This document shows positions 36,165-46,909 of a stretch of DNA of 64,000 nt, one piece after another; the first letter of the stretch is position 1; each line of letters begins with the position of its first letter. Where the stretch lies: contig JALLLS010000104.1 of assembly GCA_025094145.1 (NCBI GenBank), positions 21,001-85,000 of the forward strand. Reading direction: 5' to 3'. The notes under the pieces are model-generated. The model worked only from the letters and a program-made list of their open reading frames with translations, was not told the DNA's origin and ran no database searches. Origin of the DNA: Spinellus fusiger. Lineage: Eukaryota > Mucoromycota > Mucoromycetes > Mucorales > Phycomycetaceae. A program made the position numbers and the translations under genes.

Positions 36165-37307
36165 AGAGACTGTATGTTCCTTGTATCACTATTCACATAA
36201 AATATCAGTCTCATCTATCAAAAGGTGGTAAGCCATCGAGCTTTAATTTTAATTTTAAAAAGAGAAATAAGGACTTTATTAAAGCATCTGTTTTTAACAT
36301 TGATCAAACCTATGTGTTAATAATACCAGGGTATGCTACTATGAACAGACCTATAGGATATAAATATTGTAGTTTTATTTTTATTTCTATCACTATTACT
36401 ATTAAAAAACACACATTAAAATATACATACAGATATAAGACAGTAGCTTGATAAGAATCATAATAATAATAAAAGTAAGGAATGAGTAATGAACACAATG
36501 TCATTATAATTTTTGAAAAGCCAAAGTAATCGATACTCTTTCTTTTTAGAATGTTTAATATAAAGTAGATCATACAAAAGGTATTAATGTATCAGTTCAA
36601 ATAATAAATACGAATAATAGAATTGCAAAAAACCCAACCATCAACAAAGATAAATACTATCAAAAGCACCATGTAGAGATAGGATAATATAAATAATGCA
36701 ACAACAAGCATTGTGCCATGCATACATAGATTATTATAGAAAGGTAGTCTATAAACTAGTTTAATTATTAACCGGTCTCTTCACTGTTAGGTCTTTTGAA
36801 TTGATTTTGGTCAAACCAGTCTTGGTCTCCCTTGTTTCTTTTGGTCTTACTTCTGGTCCTACTACTGTTCCTACCTATATCATTTTTATTGCTCTTCGTT
36901 CATACACGAATTGTGAGATATTTGTCTGCCTATCCACCTGTTTATTCTCTTATTGACTTATTCTAACAAGTACTACACTCTACATCCCAGAATTACTACT
37001 AAGGTTGTCATTCGGACGTTTTTATTCTATTTTAATAATAATAACAAAAAGTTATAACAAGATGTATTGGTAAATCCTTAACATTCGCTTGACTTTTATC
37101 TTATTGATATTTGGCCAACTCCTCAAGGGGAAAAATAAAAAGGAAGAGAGTTGGCACTGATAACTCTTCTTGGTGTTCCAATTCAACAGTGAAAATGTTA
37201 TCCATTAGCCTTTATTCACGTTTATGAGTTGTGAACTATTCTATACCCTAACACCATAGACAAAGCTTATGAATGTATAAGATCCTGCAAGTGAATAGAA
37301 GAGTATA

Positions 37308-38652
37308 CAGCCACACAACATTAGAAAGAGTACGATCCCTTAATTTATATATTTTTAAACATGATTCTTCTTCTTTTTACCACTGAATCACACTGCATTA
37401 AACAATTTCAAATTTCAAACGAATAATCTTCAACTAGAAACTATAGAGTTTATAATAAGATTAAAGAAAGAAAGTAATGAGGTGTTTATTGGCTAAAAAA
37501 AAAAACTCCATGGGTAGCATTTCAAAGGTCGTTGGCATTAGCAAGTCTACTGCCCAGAATATCATTAGTAGAATCAAGACCACTGATACACCTATATCAA
37601 AGCCTAGTTCTGGTGCACCAAAAAAAACTAAACGGGAGAGACCTCATACGACTTGAGTCCATTCTAAGAGGCAACCCATCTGTCTCCTATAACTATATAA
37701 ATTTGGAACTTGAGGCAAATGAGATAATCATCTGTGGAGCAACATTCATCAAATACATACACTAGGTTGGGTTTGGTTCCTACTTCGCAGCACACAAGCC
37801 AAGGCTGTATGAAGAAAAAATGAAGAAAAGACTTTGTTGGGCGAAGGAACAGGTCAATTGGACCCGTGAGGACTGGAGATGCATTGTATGGTCTGATGAG
37901 TCACGGTTTGAAGTAGAGGGTTACCAGAGAGGAGCCAAAGTGATTCAAAAGATCTGAGAGAGGTGTAAGGCTGCTCATATCATACCTACAACCAAATGAA
38001 GGAAAGGTAGCATAATGATCTGGAGGTGTTTCTGGGCTGGTGGATTTGGGCCTTTGATCTTTATTGATGGCACTGTAAATCAGGACGAATAGATCAAAAT
38101 ATTGATAGGAAAATTTCTGTCATGGTTCATTGAATTGAATGAGAAGGAGGACATGGACTTTGTATTCCAAGAAGATGGGGTTAGCTGCCATACAGATGGC
38201 CATACAACATGGTGGAAAAGAGTCACATCAAATTAGAGTTCTTTGAGTATTGGCCCACACAAATCCCTGATTTCAACCCCATTGAACATCTCTAGAGCTG
38301 TCTTGATAAGCTGATCAATAACAAGAGAGCCGGTATCAAAAATATTGATGAGCTCAAGACAGCTTTAGAAGAGGTTTGGAGAAATATCCACATTGATCTT
38401 GTCGAATGTTTAGTTGGCTCAATGAAGGATCGCTGCCAGGCAGTTATTGATGCCAAAGGTGGTCCAACAAAATATTAAATAAAAACTTTTATATATATAT
38501 TACTATAGACAATATGTTAAACTAACTTTGTGTTGCATGTGAGGTTATTAGTATGTGTTTTGAGGTCGTAACATTTATATCCGTGAAGCATGTTCTTTCT
38601 CAGGATTTCAAAAAAAAAGAGAAATCGTACCCTTTCTAATGTTGTATGACTG
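37308..38652 (+). mobile_element. Tc1/mariner-type DNA transposon, degenerate, full length
   Basis: Terminal inverted repeats of about 34 bases start CAGCCACACAACATTAGAAA at 37308 and match the reverse complement of the right end (CAGTCATACAACATTAGAAA, ending at 38652) with few mismatches. Each end is flanked by TA, the normal target duplication. The total length of 1345 bases fits the family. Inside is a plus-strand transposase relic with the three DDE blocks: WSDESRFEVEGY near 37893, QEDGVSCHTDGH near 38168 and PDFNPIEHL near 38265. Several stops and frame changes interrupt it, so it cannot encode an active enzyme. Confidence 0.9.
37507..38478 (+). pseudogene. Tc1/mariner transposase relic
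   Basis: It begins near MGSISKVVGISKSTAQNII, a helix-turn-helix, and ends AVIDAKGGPTKY followed by TAA at 38478. In-frame stops include TGA in the KIRER region near 37956, TGA after TTK near 37996, TAG near 38089 and TAG after EHL near 38294. At least one frameshift lies between the N-terminal domain and the catalytic domain. The DDE residues are still recognisable. Confidence 0.85.
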
Positions 38653-39980
38653 TATAACATAGTCTAACAATGGTATCATTTCTCAACGAGGTCTTTTGGT
38701 ACTATTCACCTCAACTCAGGAGACTGTCCGACAACCAAATTTTATTTATTTATAAAAATAAAAAATAAAAAAAAAGACGTTAGTATTCTTCAAGTGTAGA
38801 ATGTTATTGAGGACATAAAAATAGATTAAATGACAAGTACTTTTGAGTCATTCCCTATGGATTTTGACTTTAAAAGACCTTGAGTCTGGTAAAATCAGCG
38901 TTTGAAATAAAAGTGGAAGCTCTGAAGAAAGCTTGGATCCATAGTTTTGAAAAACAAAAGGGATGATTAGCCAAGTAGTTGTTGAATCACAACGATCTGC
39001 TTATGTATCTACCAAGCGTGTCTATCCCAACCATGAACCATAACAAAACTATAACCTTTCTTTTTCTTTTTTCTTTTTTTTTTTTCTTTTTTTTTGTATA
39101 TGATTTTATTTGAATAAATAATATCCATCTTACCTTATTTAAGTTCCTAATACACTCTTTAACTAGAGTGTGTGTTTTGCTACAGAAGAAATCTACCCCA
39201 ATAATTCAACAAGATTTAAAATATCTTTTATGGCAGTCAAGATCAAGCCTATATAAACGATCTAATGTGCACAGTCGATAAGGAAAACTTAAGCTAGAAC
39301 TACCAAAAACTAAGACAAAGAGGGCCATGAATCTATATTAAAATAAAAGAAGCACTCTAGTCAATGTTTTCGCAATCAATAAGCGAATGCACCCCAAAGC
39401 ATAGCTCCAGTGGTTAGGTATAGTCTTTATAGTATGTAGTGTCTCATCAAGCAATGTATTTTGAAGAAAGGTAGTTTAAGCAGGCAGAAGAAGCAATATG
39501 ACTGGTAAGAGTATTCACCAAAGACGTAAATCTCAAAGGGAGAAAATAGACCTTGTTCCAGGGTGTGTATTGATCATCCTAAATTGAATAAGCATTGTAT
39601 TTTTTCATCTTCTTTACAATAATACACTGGTTAAGAGAGAAAGAGAGATTAGATCTATAAATCATTAGCATAATCTGTGGATTTAATAGAGTCTTGGGTA
39701 TAGAACGTCTAAACAGTAGGAGTCTCATTACCTATAAAAGAGTAGAGATATACATACAGTACATAAGATTTAAGAGAAATAAGACTACAGCATCAAGTCC
39801 ATAGATCAGACTAGGATGGCATTGGAGGTATCTATTGAAAGATGAATAGTGTTGGAGAGGGTTGTTAACAGCAGAGACATCCAAAAGAAAGAAAGACAGA
39901 TGGTTTATTTTGAATGACTTGTAATTTGTCTTACTAAGTTCCAAAATACACTTACTTGCCCTATGATTGAGAACCTCTTA
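38653..39980. other. AT-rich region, possible decayed element
   Basis: A minus-strand frame at 39732-39944 reads HLSFFLLDVSAVNNPL. This is weakly reminiscent of the LDV/A-block of LINE reverse transcriptases, but no other RT motif could be found around it. No gene is supported. Confidence 0.3.
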
Positions 39981-40824
39981 CTATAAATAACAGCCAAGAA
40001 TAGTATTTCTATTCATCTTTACAATGTTGTTATCAGCATCAACACCAGTGCATACGGCAGTTTCTGTAGTGTTATAGGACATGTTTCTTATACAAGGATG
40101 AAACTGATCAGAAAGAGATCTCTGTGATACTGCTCTTGGTGTATGTTTATAGGGTGCATGGTAATAGCAATCTCTTTTATCTAGTGGACATGATGAAACA
40201 GAAACAATGCCTCGGAAATGACCTCTTTCTTGTTCATATAAAGTAATAGCCCTTGACGGGGTGTACTGCATAAGCCCACCCAGACATAACAGGGTCCAAA
40301 CGTGCAAAAAAAAAAGAAAAAGAAAAAGAAAAAAAGAAAGAAAGAAACTTATAAACCACTGGCTGTGGAGATATACATTGCCTTGTTAAGACGACTCCCA
40401 TTAAGTGAATTCCCAGGCATAGTTTTACTAGTACTCTTCCATGATAAATGACAGGTCTTCTGTAGTGGGTGTTTGTGGAGAGGATACTATGAGCGTGCTT
40501 AAAATATAAAGTGACCAATGCTTTGGCGTTCTCACTTCTTTGATACTCACTACAAACCCAGTCATCCTATGAAGTGGATCTTGTTCCACAAGCAGCAAAA
40601 GGCTCCCCTTCTTGTTTTGCCCTGTTCTTTTCTATAGTAACCACCATCTTTTCTCCAGAAGAGCAAGAGCAAGAAGAAACAAGCACCAATCCCTGAGCCC
40701 ACCCTTTCTTATCTTTTACAACAACAACAACAACAGCAGCAGCAGCCATAGAAGTAACATTGACAGCCAATAGCATTAGCAGCAAATAGCAGCCGCAATA
40801 GCAAATCACAGCAAATAACACCAC
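39981..40824 (-). CDS. possible small secreted protein gene, structure uncertain
   Basis: Three coding-like segments lie in order on the minus strand. The first (about 40800-40570) has a hydrophobic, signal-like start (MLLAVNVTSMAAAAVVVVVV). The second (about 40560-40380) reads YRRPVIYHGRVLVKLC. The last (40280-39981) reads RAITLYEQERGHFRG and then a cysteine-containing tail ending ILGCYL. The last two join in phase through a donor after CISPQP and an acceptor at TTATGCAG. A TAG separates the first and second, which may be the end of an intron (TTCATAG). The ITLYEQ..FRG stretch loosely recalls the first strand of beta/gamma-crystallin folds, but that is only a hint. Confidence 0.3.
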
Positions 40825-41079
40825 CCCAAGAAAAAAAAAGAAAAAAAAAGGGTAGTGGCCTGTTCTCCTGCTTGATTCTTTCTATCTACATTTCTACCTA
40901 CATTTGTATCTACATTTGTATCTACATTTGCATAAATAGAGATAGCAATAAATATTCACCAGCAGAGAAGCCTATAGAGTAGCAGCAGAACCGCCTTGAC
41001 AATAGTCTAAAAGAGGGATTACACCATCTTTTTTCTTTTCTTTTCTTTTCTTTTCTACCTACATACAGCTATTTATCTT

Positions 41080-41569
41080 ATGGCAGGTAATTCATCGTTT
41101 TCTTTGTTTGCATAGGCTTACAGATGCCTCATTCTTCACCAACACCCCTCATTCTCTCGTTCTCTTATTCTCTCTCGCTTATTCTCTGTGTGTATTGACT
41201 CTTTACACCTATTATCTTTGTCTATTACTCAAAAGATCTCGGTTTTGATTTCACCGATGAACAGGATGACTACGATATCCACGATGAGACGTATTCACCC
41301 CTATCTCACACTCCAAGCAGCCATGGTCTTTTGTCAGACACTCTTCAGAAGAACAGCACTGTAGAAAGGTCAGCCCAAGAGTCCAGCGAGGGAGAAGAAG
41401 GGCAGGAGGTGCAAGAGGTGCAAGAGGTGCAAGAGGTGAAGGAGTCTCAAGACCTACAAGCACTGAGAGAGGCCAACGACTCTGAGGACTCTGAGGACTC
41501 TCTGCTATCCCAGGACTCTCAGGCACTCCAAAAACACCAGGCACCCACACTAGATTCCATGACGCAAGG

Positions 41570-41641
<72 letters not shown>

Positions 41642-44600
41642 CCCCTTCTTCTTTTTATTCTATGTTTAGGAGGATAACCTAGGATAGACACGTCAGGATA
41701 CAGTGGTTAACTCTCTTTTTTTTTAATTCTGTTTCTATTTGTATATGTTTATATATCATTTTTATTTGTAAAATGGGGTCCAAAGAAACACTCCACGAGA
41801 ATTATGAGGAGGAACCAGCAAAACAAGACATGTCACCCCTGGAGTGGATACGCATGCTAGACACGAGTCATGAAGAACTCAATAGGTAACCAATCAAGTA
41901 ATCAAGGATTGACCGGGTGTAGATTGCTACTGGCAAAAGAGTTGGCCAGTACACTCAATGATATTGCAGTGGAAGATGCAGTAGAATATATACTTCCAAT
42001 AGTGCATCGATTGGGCACAGATCCAGATGAGACTGTGAGGGAGATGTTTGTGAATGAATTGGATAGAGTGATCTTGTACTATTACAAGGTAAGGAGGTGT
42101 ACTATAGGTGGTTCTGTAGTTAGAGTCTATGGAGGGACTTAATTGTTGATGCTATGTTGTGTTATGATAGTATGCACCGCCTGAGAGTGCAGTATTGCCT
42201 GTAGAATCCAACCTTCTTACTCCCTCTGATCAAGAAGAGAAAGAGGAGAAAGAAGAGAAAGAAAAAGAATGTGCCCTGGTCACTACAGAGGCAGAGGCAG
42301 AGGCAGTGGTAGAGACAGTAGTAGAGACAGTATTAGAAGAAGTAGAGGCAGAAACAGAAACAGAATCAACAGCAGAAGCAAAATCAACAGCAGAAACAGA
42401 GGCAATGGAGATAGACCCTTCTCTTACAGAACAATCCTCTCAATCGTCCTCTTCTTCTCTTCATATTCCTTCTCAAGTGTTTGTTTCTCTACTTATCCAC
42501 TACTTGCTTGACCAGAACTCTGTTTTGGCATCTCTTGGACAGCAATGTATTGTCTCTGTAGCTACACAACTCATTGCAGATAACACAGCTTCCTCCACAA
42601 GACTCCTTAAACAAGAAATCATGGATGGTATCATTCTAGGCCTTGTCAATATTGCTGATGGTCACCAAGACTCCTCCTTCTCTTCCTCCTCCCCCACCAA
42701 ACGGCTCACCAAGTCCCACTCTACCTCTGTACCTGGATTTGAGGGATCCAACTACACCCACTCTTCCCCTTTCCACAACCCTTACCAACACACCACCTCA
42801 CCATTGCATCACCACGGACAGTCCTCTGAAGATTTTGAAGATGGAGATGTCCACCTTGCTAAAATGACATGTCTTTCGGTAAGCACACTATTGAGGTTTC
42901 TATAGAAAGAGAAGAGATCTATAGAAAGAGAGAGAGAAAGAAAGAAAAGAGCGAGATTGAGTTCAAAAGGCATAGTTGATCTCTGTCCTTGCCGGTCCAC
43001 TGGGTCCTGACCTTTGCCTTGATCGATGCTTACCTATTGTTGAACGGTTGGCAAAAGATGGGATGTTTTATGTACGGAAAGAGGCAGCAGTGACAATAGG
43101 CAGTCTTGCTACTGTATTGGATCCAGAAGCAGCCATTCATCGTCTGGTAAGTAGGCCATGCGTCTATAGTCTATAGGATGTATGTAAAAAGAAAAAGAAA
43201 AAGAAAGAAAGAAAAGAAAAAAAAAAGAAAAAAAGACACTTGATTCACAACCAAGGATATAGCTTCCACTATACCAGAGCTTTGCACAGGACACCATCTG
43301 GCATGTGCGCCAATCGTGTGTTCTTTCACTTCCTTACTTGTGTGGTGTTCTTCCCCACGAACACAAAACTCAATTGGCCATTCAGGGCATTGAGTTGTTT
43401 GAGAATGATTCTTCACGCAATGTGCGCAATGCTCTGGCGGAATGCATTGGAGAGTTGATTGCTAGGTTCTTACCCTCCGACTGGGAAACCACTCGACAGC
43501 CTGGCAAGGTATGCCTTTCTCCATGAGGATAGAAAGCACCTCCCGAGTCTAATCGATAGTTTTTTCCATCTACATGTGCAGGTTCCTGAAATCGTGCTGG
43601 AGTTCTTTCTGTCTCTCAACACCACAGCAACCTCTGGTCAAATGTTCAAACTGGAAACAGACCGCACCATTCTCTGTGCCTACAATTTCCCCGTCGTCGT
43701 GCTGACCGCTGGCCAAGACTACTGGGATTCCCACCTGCGAGAGACTTACTTGAACTTGACCAAGAACTATCAAATCAAAGTGAGATGCACATTTGCCCAC
43801 TCGTTGCATGAAATTGCTCGTATTATTGGACCGGAAAACACAGAGCGTGATTTGGTGCAGATATTTGCCATGTACCTTATGGACTTGGATGATGTAAAGC
43901 AGGGTGTGCTGGAGCACCTGGCGGATTTCCTGAGTACGCTGGCAGTGACCTCACGGAATGAGTATATTCCTATTCTTGCTGAAGTGTGGGATGGTGTCAT
44001 GACCAACTGGCGGCTGCGAGCTATATTGACAGCGCAGTTGAAGGAGATTGCCATGTTGTTTGATGCCTCCCGTGTCATTGAGCATGTATTGCCATTGGCA
44101 TTAAGGGCATGTCATGATGAGTTTGCAGCAGTGCGAGAAAAAGGAGTGGAAGTGGTAAGAGCAAAACACATGCAGAACAAAACAAAACAAAACAAAACAA
44201 AACAAAACAAAAAAAGAAAAAAGAAAAAGGCGACTGACTCTTCTAATGTATATATATATATATAGTTCCCTGTTATTCTCAAGGTAGTAAAGCAGGCTGC
44301 AGATGAAGAACATGATGAGGGACACGATGAAGAGCACGGTGAACATGAAGATGGCGAACACGAACATGAGATGGGAGAAGCACACGATTTTGATAAGGAC
44401 TATTTAATGGGAAACAAGGCTGCCTTACTACATCATGTTATGGACAAGCTGGATGAGTTCGCAAAGGCAGATATGTACCGCCTAAGACTAGTGTAAGTCA
44501 TCCTCCACACCATGTCCTTGTCATTTTATCTTATGGTGTTGATAATAGATTTGCCAATATCTGCAAGGCACTCTTACAAGTAGGCATTACAGCCTCTGAC

Positions 44601-45236
44601 TTTGTATCGTTCTTTATGCCTCGTCTGAGTCCTATGGTCTATGATCCCATTGTGAATGTGCGCATTGCTGTTGCACGGACGGTGAGAGCAGCCTACACTG
44701 ATGGCAAGTGGATAGATACAGACATAGACATGGCTATAAAAAGAAAGAGAGCATAGCATCAACACCCACTTATCTATGTTTATTGTATAGAACTCTTTTA
44801 TATAGCACTCTACAACAATCCCACAGCGGAGGAGCACCAAGCAGCCAGGACCATGGACCATATGCTGTACCAATTTGCCATTGACAGCGATAAGGATGTA
44901 CGATCGTTTACAGAGGATCTTGTTGACCCAGCACGACTCCAAGAGTACCTTAAAGACCACAGAATAGAGTCTGTAGGCACACCCATGCAGGACATCCAAG
45001 GATCTCCCTGCTCCACTTCCTTTATCAATGGCGAGTCAAGCGATGCCCTGTCCATGGAGGACATAAAGAAAGACATGGAGCCACCTGCCATGGAGGATGA
45101 GCCTATGGAGGACACGATCAAGACACCCGATCCATTAGCAGCTGATGAAACAGACAAAGAGTATGTTTACCTTTCCAAAAGTCCTCTTGGGGACAGCTCA
45201 CCTCGACTGTCCACCTCAGTTGTCCTTAAAAGATAA
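41080..45236 (+). CDS. PPP4R1: protein phosphatase 4 regulatory subunit 1 (HEAT repeats)
   Basis: Scaffold subunit for PP4-type phosphatase. Eleven exons: 41080-41086, 41236-41568, 41786-41885, 41923-42088, 42171-42878, 42976-43146, 43263-43508, 43582-44154, 44266-44492, 44549-44703 and 44806-45236, giving about 1038 residues in closed phase. It starts MADLGFDFTDEQDD, like MADL in animal PPP4R1. HEAT repeats follow: EDAVEYILPIVHRLGTDPDE, CLPIVERLAKDGMFYVRKEA, AQDTIWHVRQSCVLSLPYLC and ENDSSRNVRNALAECIGELI. Two acidic disordered inserts interrupt them, one in exon 2 (EVQ repeats) and one in exon 5 (A/E/T repeats). Exon 1 is only 7 nt. The intron at 44704-44805 has a GC donor (GCAAGT), and the GT donors nearby break phase. 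Confidence 0.92.
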
Positions 45237-45714
45237 AACAAAGCAAAGCGTCAAAACATGGGTGCCTTTTTTTCTTCTTTTTCTTTCTTTCTTTCTTATT
45301 CACTACCTTGTTCTTAAACTTGTTCTATTACCTTATCTTTTTCTTCTTCTAATGTTATATAAATTACTCAAATCCAAGCACACGTTTGTCCTGCACAGAC
45401 CCTATCGTCATTCAGCCTGCTTGGAAACTGACAAGAAAAGGAACACCAAAGACAGACAAGTCATTTAAAACATGGACTGATGTTTATTAAGTCATTTCCA
45501 TAGCAACAAAACAAAAAAATGAGTAGAAATGAAAAGAGTGTATATTCTTGGGTGTCATTCTACTTTCTTTTCTTCTCATTTTTTTCCTTTTTCCAAATCC
45601 CTTATCAGATAAAGATGCCTATTCTTTTTTTTTCTTTTTCCCCGAGTTTCTCTTGCCCCAAGTCTATGATGTATTCCTCCATATTTTGGTTGAAAGGAGG
45701 GGCGAATTCTCTAT
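45237..45714. other. convergent intergenic region (PPP4R1 and NDUFA4-like)
   Basis: It is composed of T-rich tracts and AT-rich DNA. No gene is supported. Confidence 0.5.
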
Positions 45715-46387
45715 TTAGAAGCGGTCACGAGAGTAGATCTTTTCAAACTTCTGGTTAACAGTCATAAGCTTGACTTGTGTGTCCTGGTCGATGTTTTGCC
45801 AACTACAAAGAGATAAGAGGGAGTTTGCATGTGAGTTGACAGAGTACATATATTTATATATGTATGTATGTAGTCACGGGTCCAAGGTGTAGAATGTGAA
45901 AGATAGAGAACTCTAACTGTAAAGTTTAACTGTAAAGTTTAACTGTAAAAGTTTAACTGTAAAAGTCTAACTGTAAAAGATAGAAAACTATAAAGACAGG
46001 CCACCCACGTGGGGACCTGCTTGTAATTGTGCCCTGGACCTTGCCTATTTTAAATTTACACTTACGGGTGGGGGTTTCTCTTGCGGTCCCAAACAACCTC
46101 AGGACCACTGCAATAAAGCATAGATAGATAAGCAAGTAGGTAGGTAGGTAGATAGAGACAAGAATATCAATCAGTGACTGCCCTGACATTTCCTCTCTTT
46201 TTCTTATTCACTAGTCACTACTCTCCTTTCTATCTCCAACCCATGGATCTATTATTTACCGAGCAAGACGGGTCAAGTACCAGCCAGCAAGACCACAGGC
46301 ACCACCCACAGTAATGTAGATGGGGATAATCTCAGTCTTGTACCAGATACTCCAGAAGGTCTTCTTGGCAGCGTGGGCAGCAGTCAT
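45715..46387 (-). CDS. NDUFA4: NDUFA4/B12D-family small mitochondrial protein
   Basis: A respiratory-chain accessory protein of the inner membrane. Members were first assigned to complex I (MLRQ subunit) and later to cytochrome c oxidase. Three exons (46387-46260, 46107-46066, 45802-45715) close in phase, giving 85 residues, the usual size. One membrane span (IIPIYITVGGACGLAGWYLT) is followed by the family block RLARGPEVVWDRKRNPHPWQ and the end KFEKIYSRDRF. The second intron holds a TAAAGTTTAACTG tandem repeat (45915-45975). Confidence 0.93.
45905..45980. repeat. tandem repeat inside the NDUFA4-like intron
   Basis: About five copies of a 13-15 nt unit of the type TAACTGTAAAAGTT lie within the intron between exons 2 and 3. 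Confidence 0.8.
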
Positions 46388-46909
46388 GGTCTAGAATAGA
46401 GAGAGAGAGAGAGAAGAAAGAGAGAAAATAAAGATGGACCTGAAAATGTAAAGAATCAAAATGAACGGATTTTGTTTCTTGAGGAGTCTTAATTCTCTAT
46501 TTTGATGTTTCTATTTGTTTTGTGCGGATAATGAATCATGGGTGCCCGTCTAAAGAAGTATGGGATGATTGGACAGAGGATATGGCAAAGGTGGGGCTGG
46601 TGATGGGGTTTAAAAACAAACAAATAAGAGAAAGAGAGCGAGAACGAGAAAAGAGTGGGTTGCATGGTTGGGTTTAAATAGAGAGGCAAGAAGGGCTTAG
46701 TATTGGTGAAGAACAGCAGTGAAGCGTATTGGATAGACTATATTCATCAGAAACCATTCCAACGGGCCATAGGACTGTATGTAGTATCTGTAGTCAATGA
46801 GTGTATTCTCTTCTTTGAACGTGTTTATTTATTTATATATATATATATATATACATATATATATTATATTTAGATATTTGGATAGATAGGTAGATAGGTA
46901 GAACTACTA
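46388..46909. promoter_or_regulatory. spacer between NDUFA4-like gene and striatin gene
   Basis: Both neighbours are on the minus strand, so this is the NDUFA4-like promoter and the striatin 3' end. A (TA)n run lies at 46837-46868. No defined element is identified. Confidence 0.4.

Larger units (their letters stand above)
32402..37307. other. long AT-rich gene-poor region
   Basis: It contains an (ATAGTATAAT)n block at about 33412-33595, a (TTTTA)n run at 34838-34868 and a perfect hairpin at 36116-36164. The only longer frame (36038-36451, 137 codons) is very AT-rich, has no recognisable domain and contains the hairpin. I see no supported gene in nearly 5 kb. Confidence 0.5.

Noticed and set aside
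36038..36451. 137-codon plus-strand ORF
   Set aside because: Very AT-rich, with I/K/Y/F-biased composition, no domain, and a perfect DNA hairpin inside it. Chance openness is more likely.
39732..39944. Possible reverse transcriptase fragment (FFLLDVSAVNNPL)
   Set aside because: Only one weak motif, and no YxDD block or other RT motif within reach on either strand.
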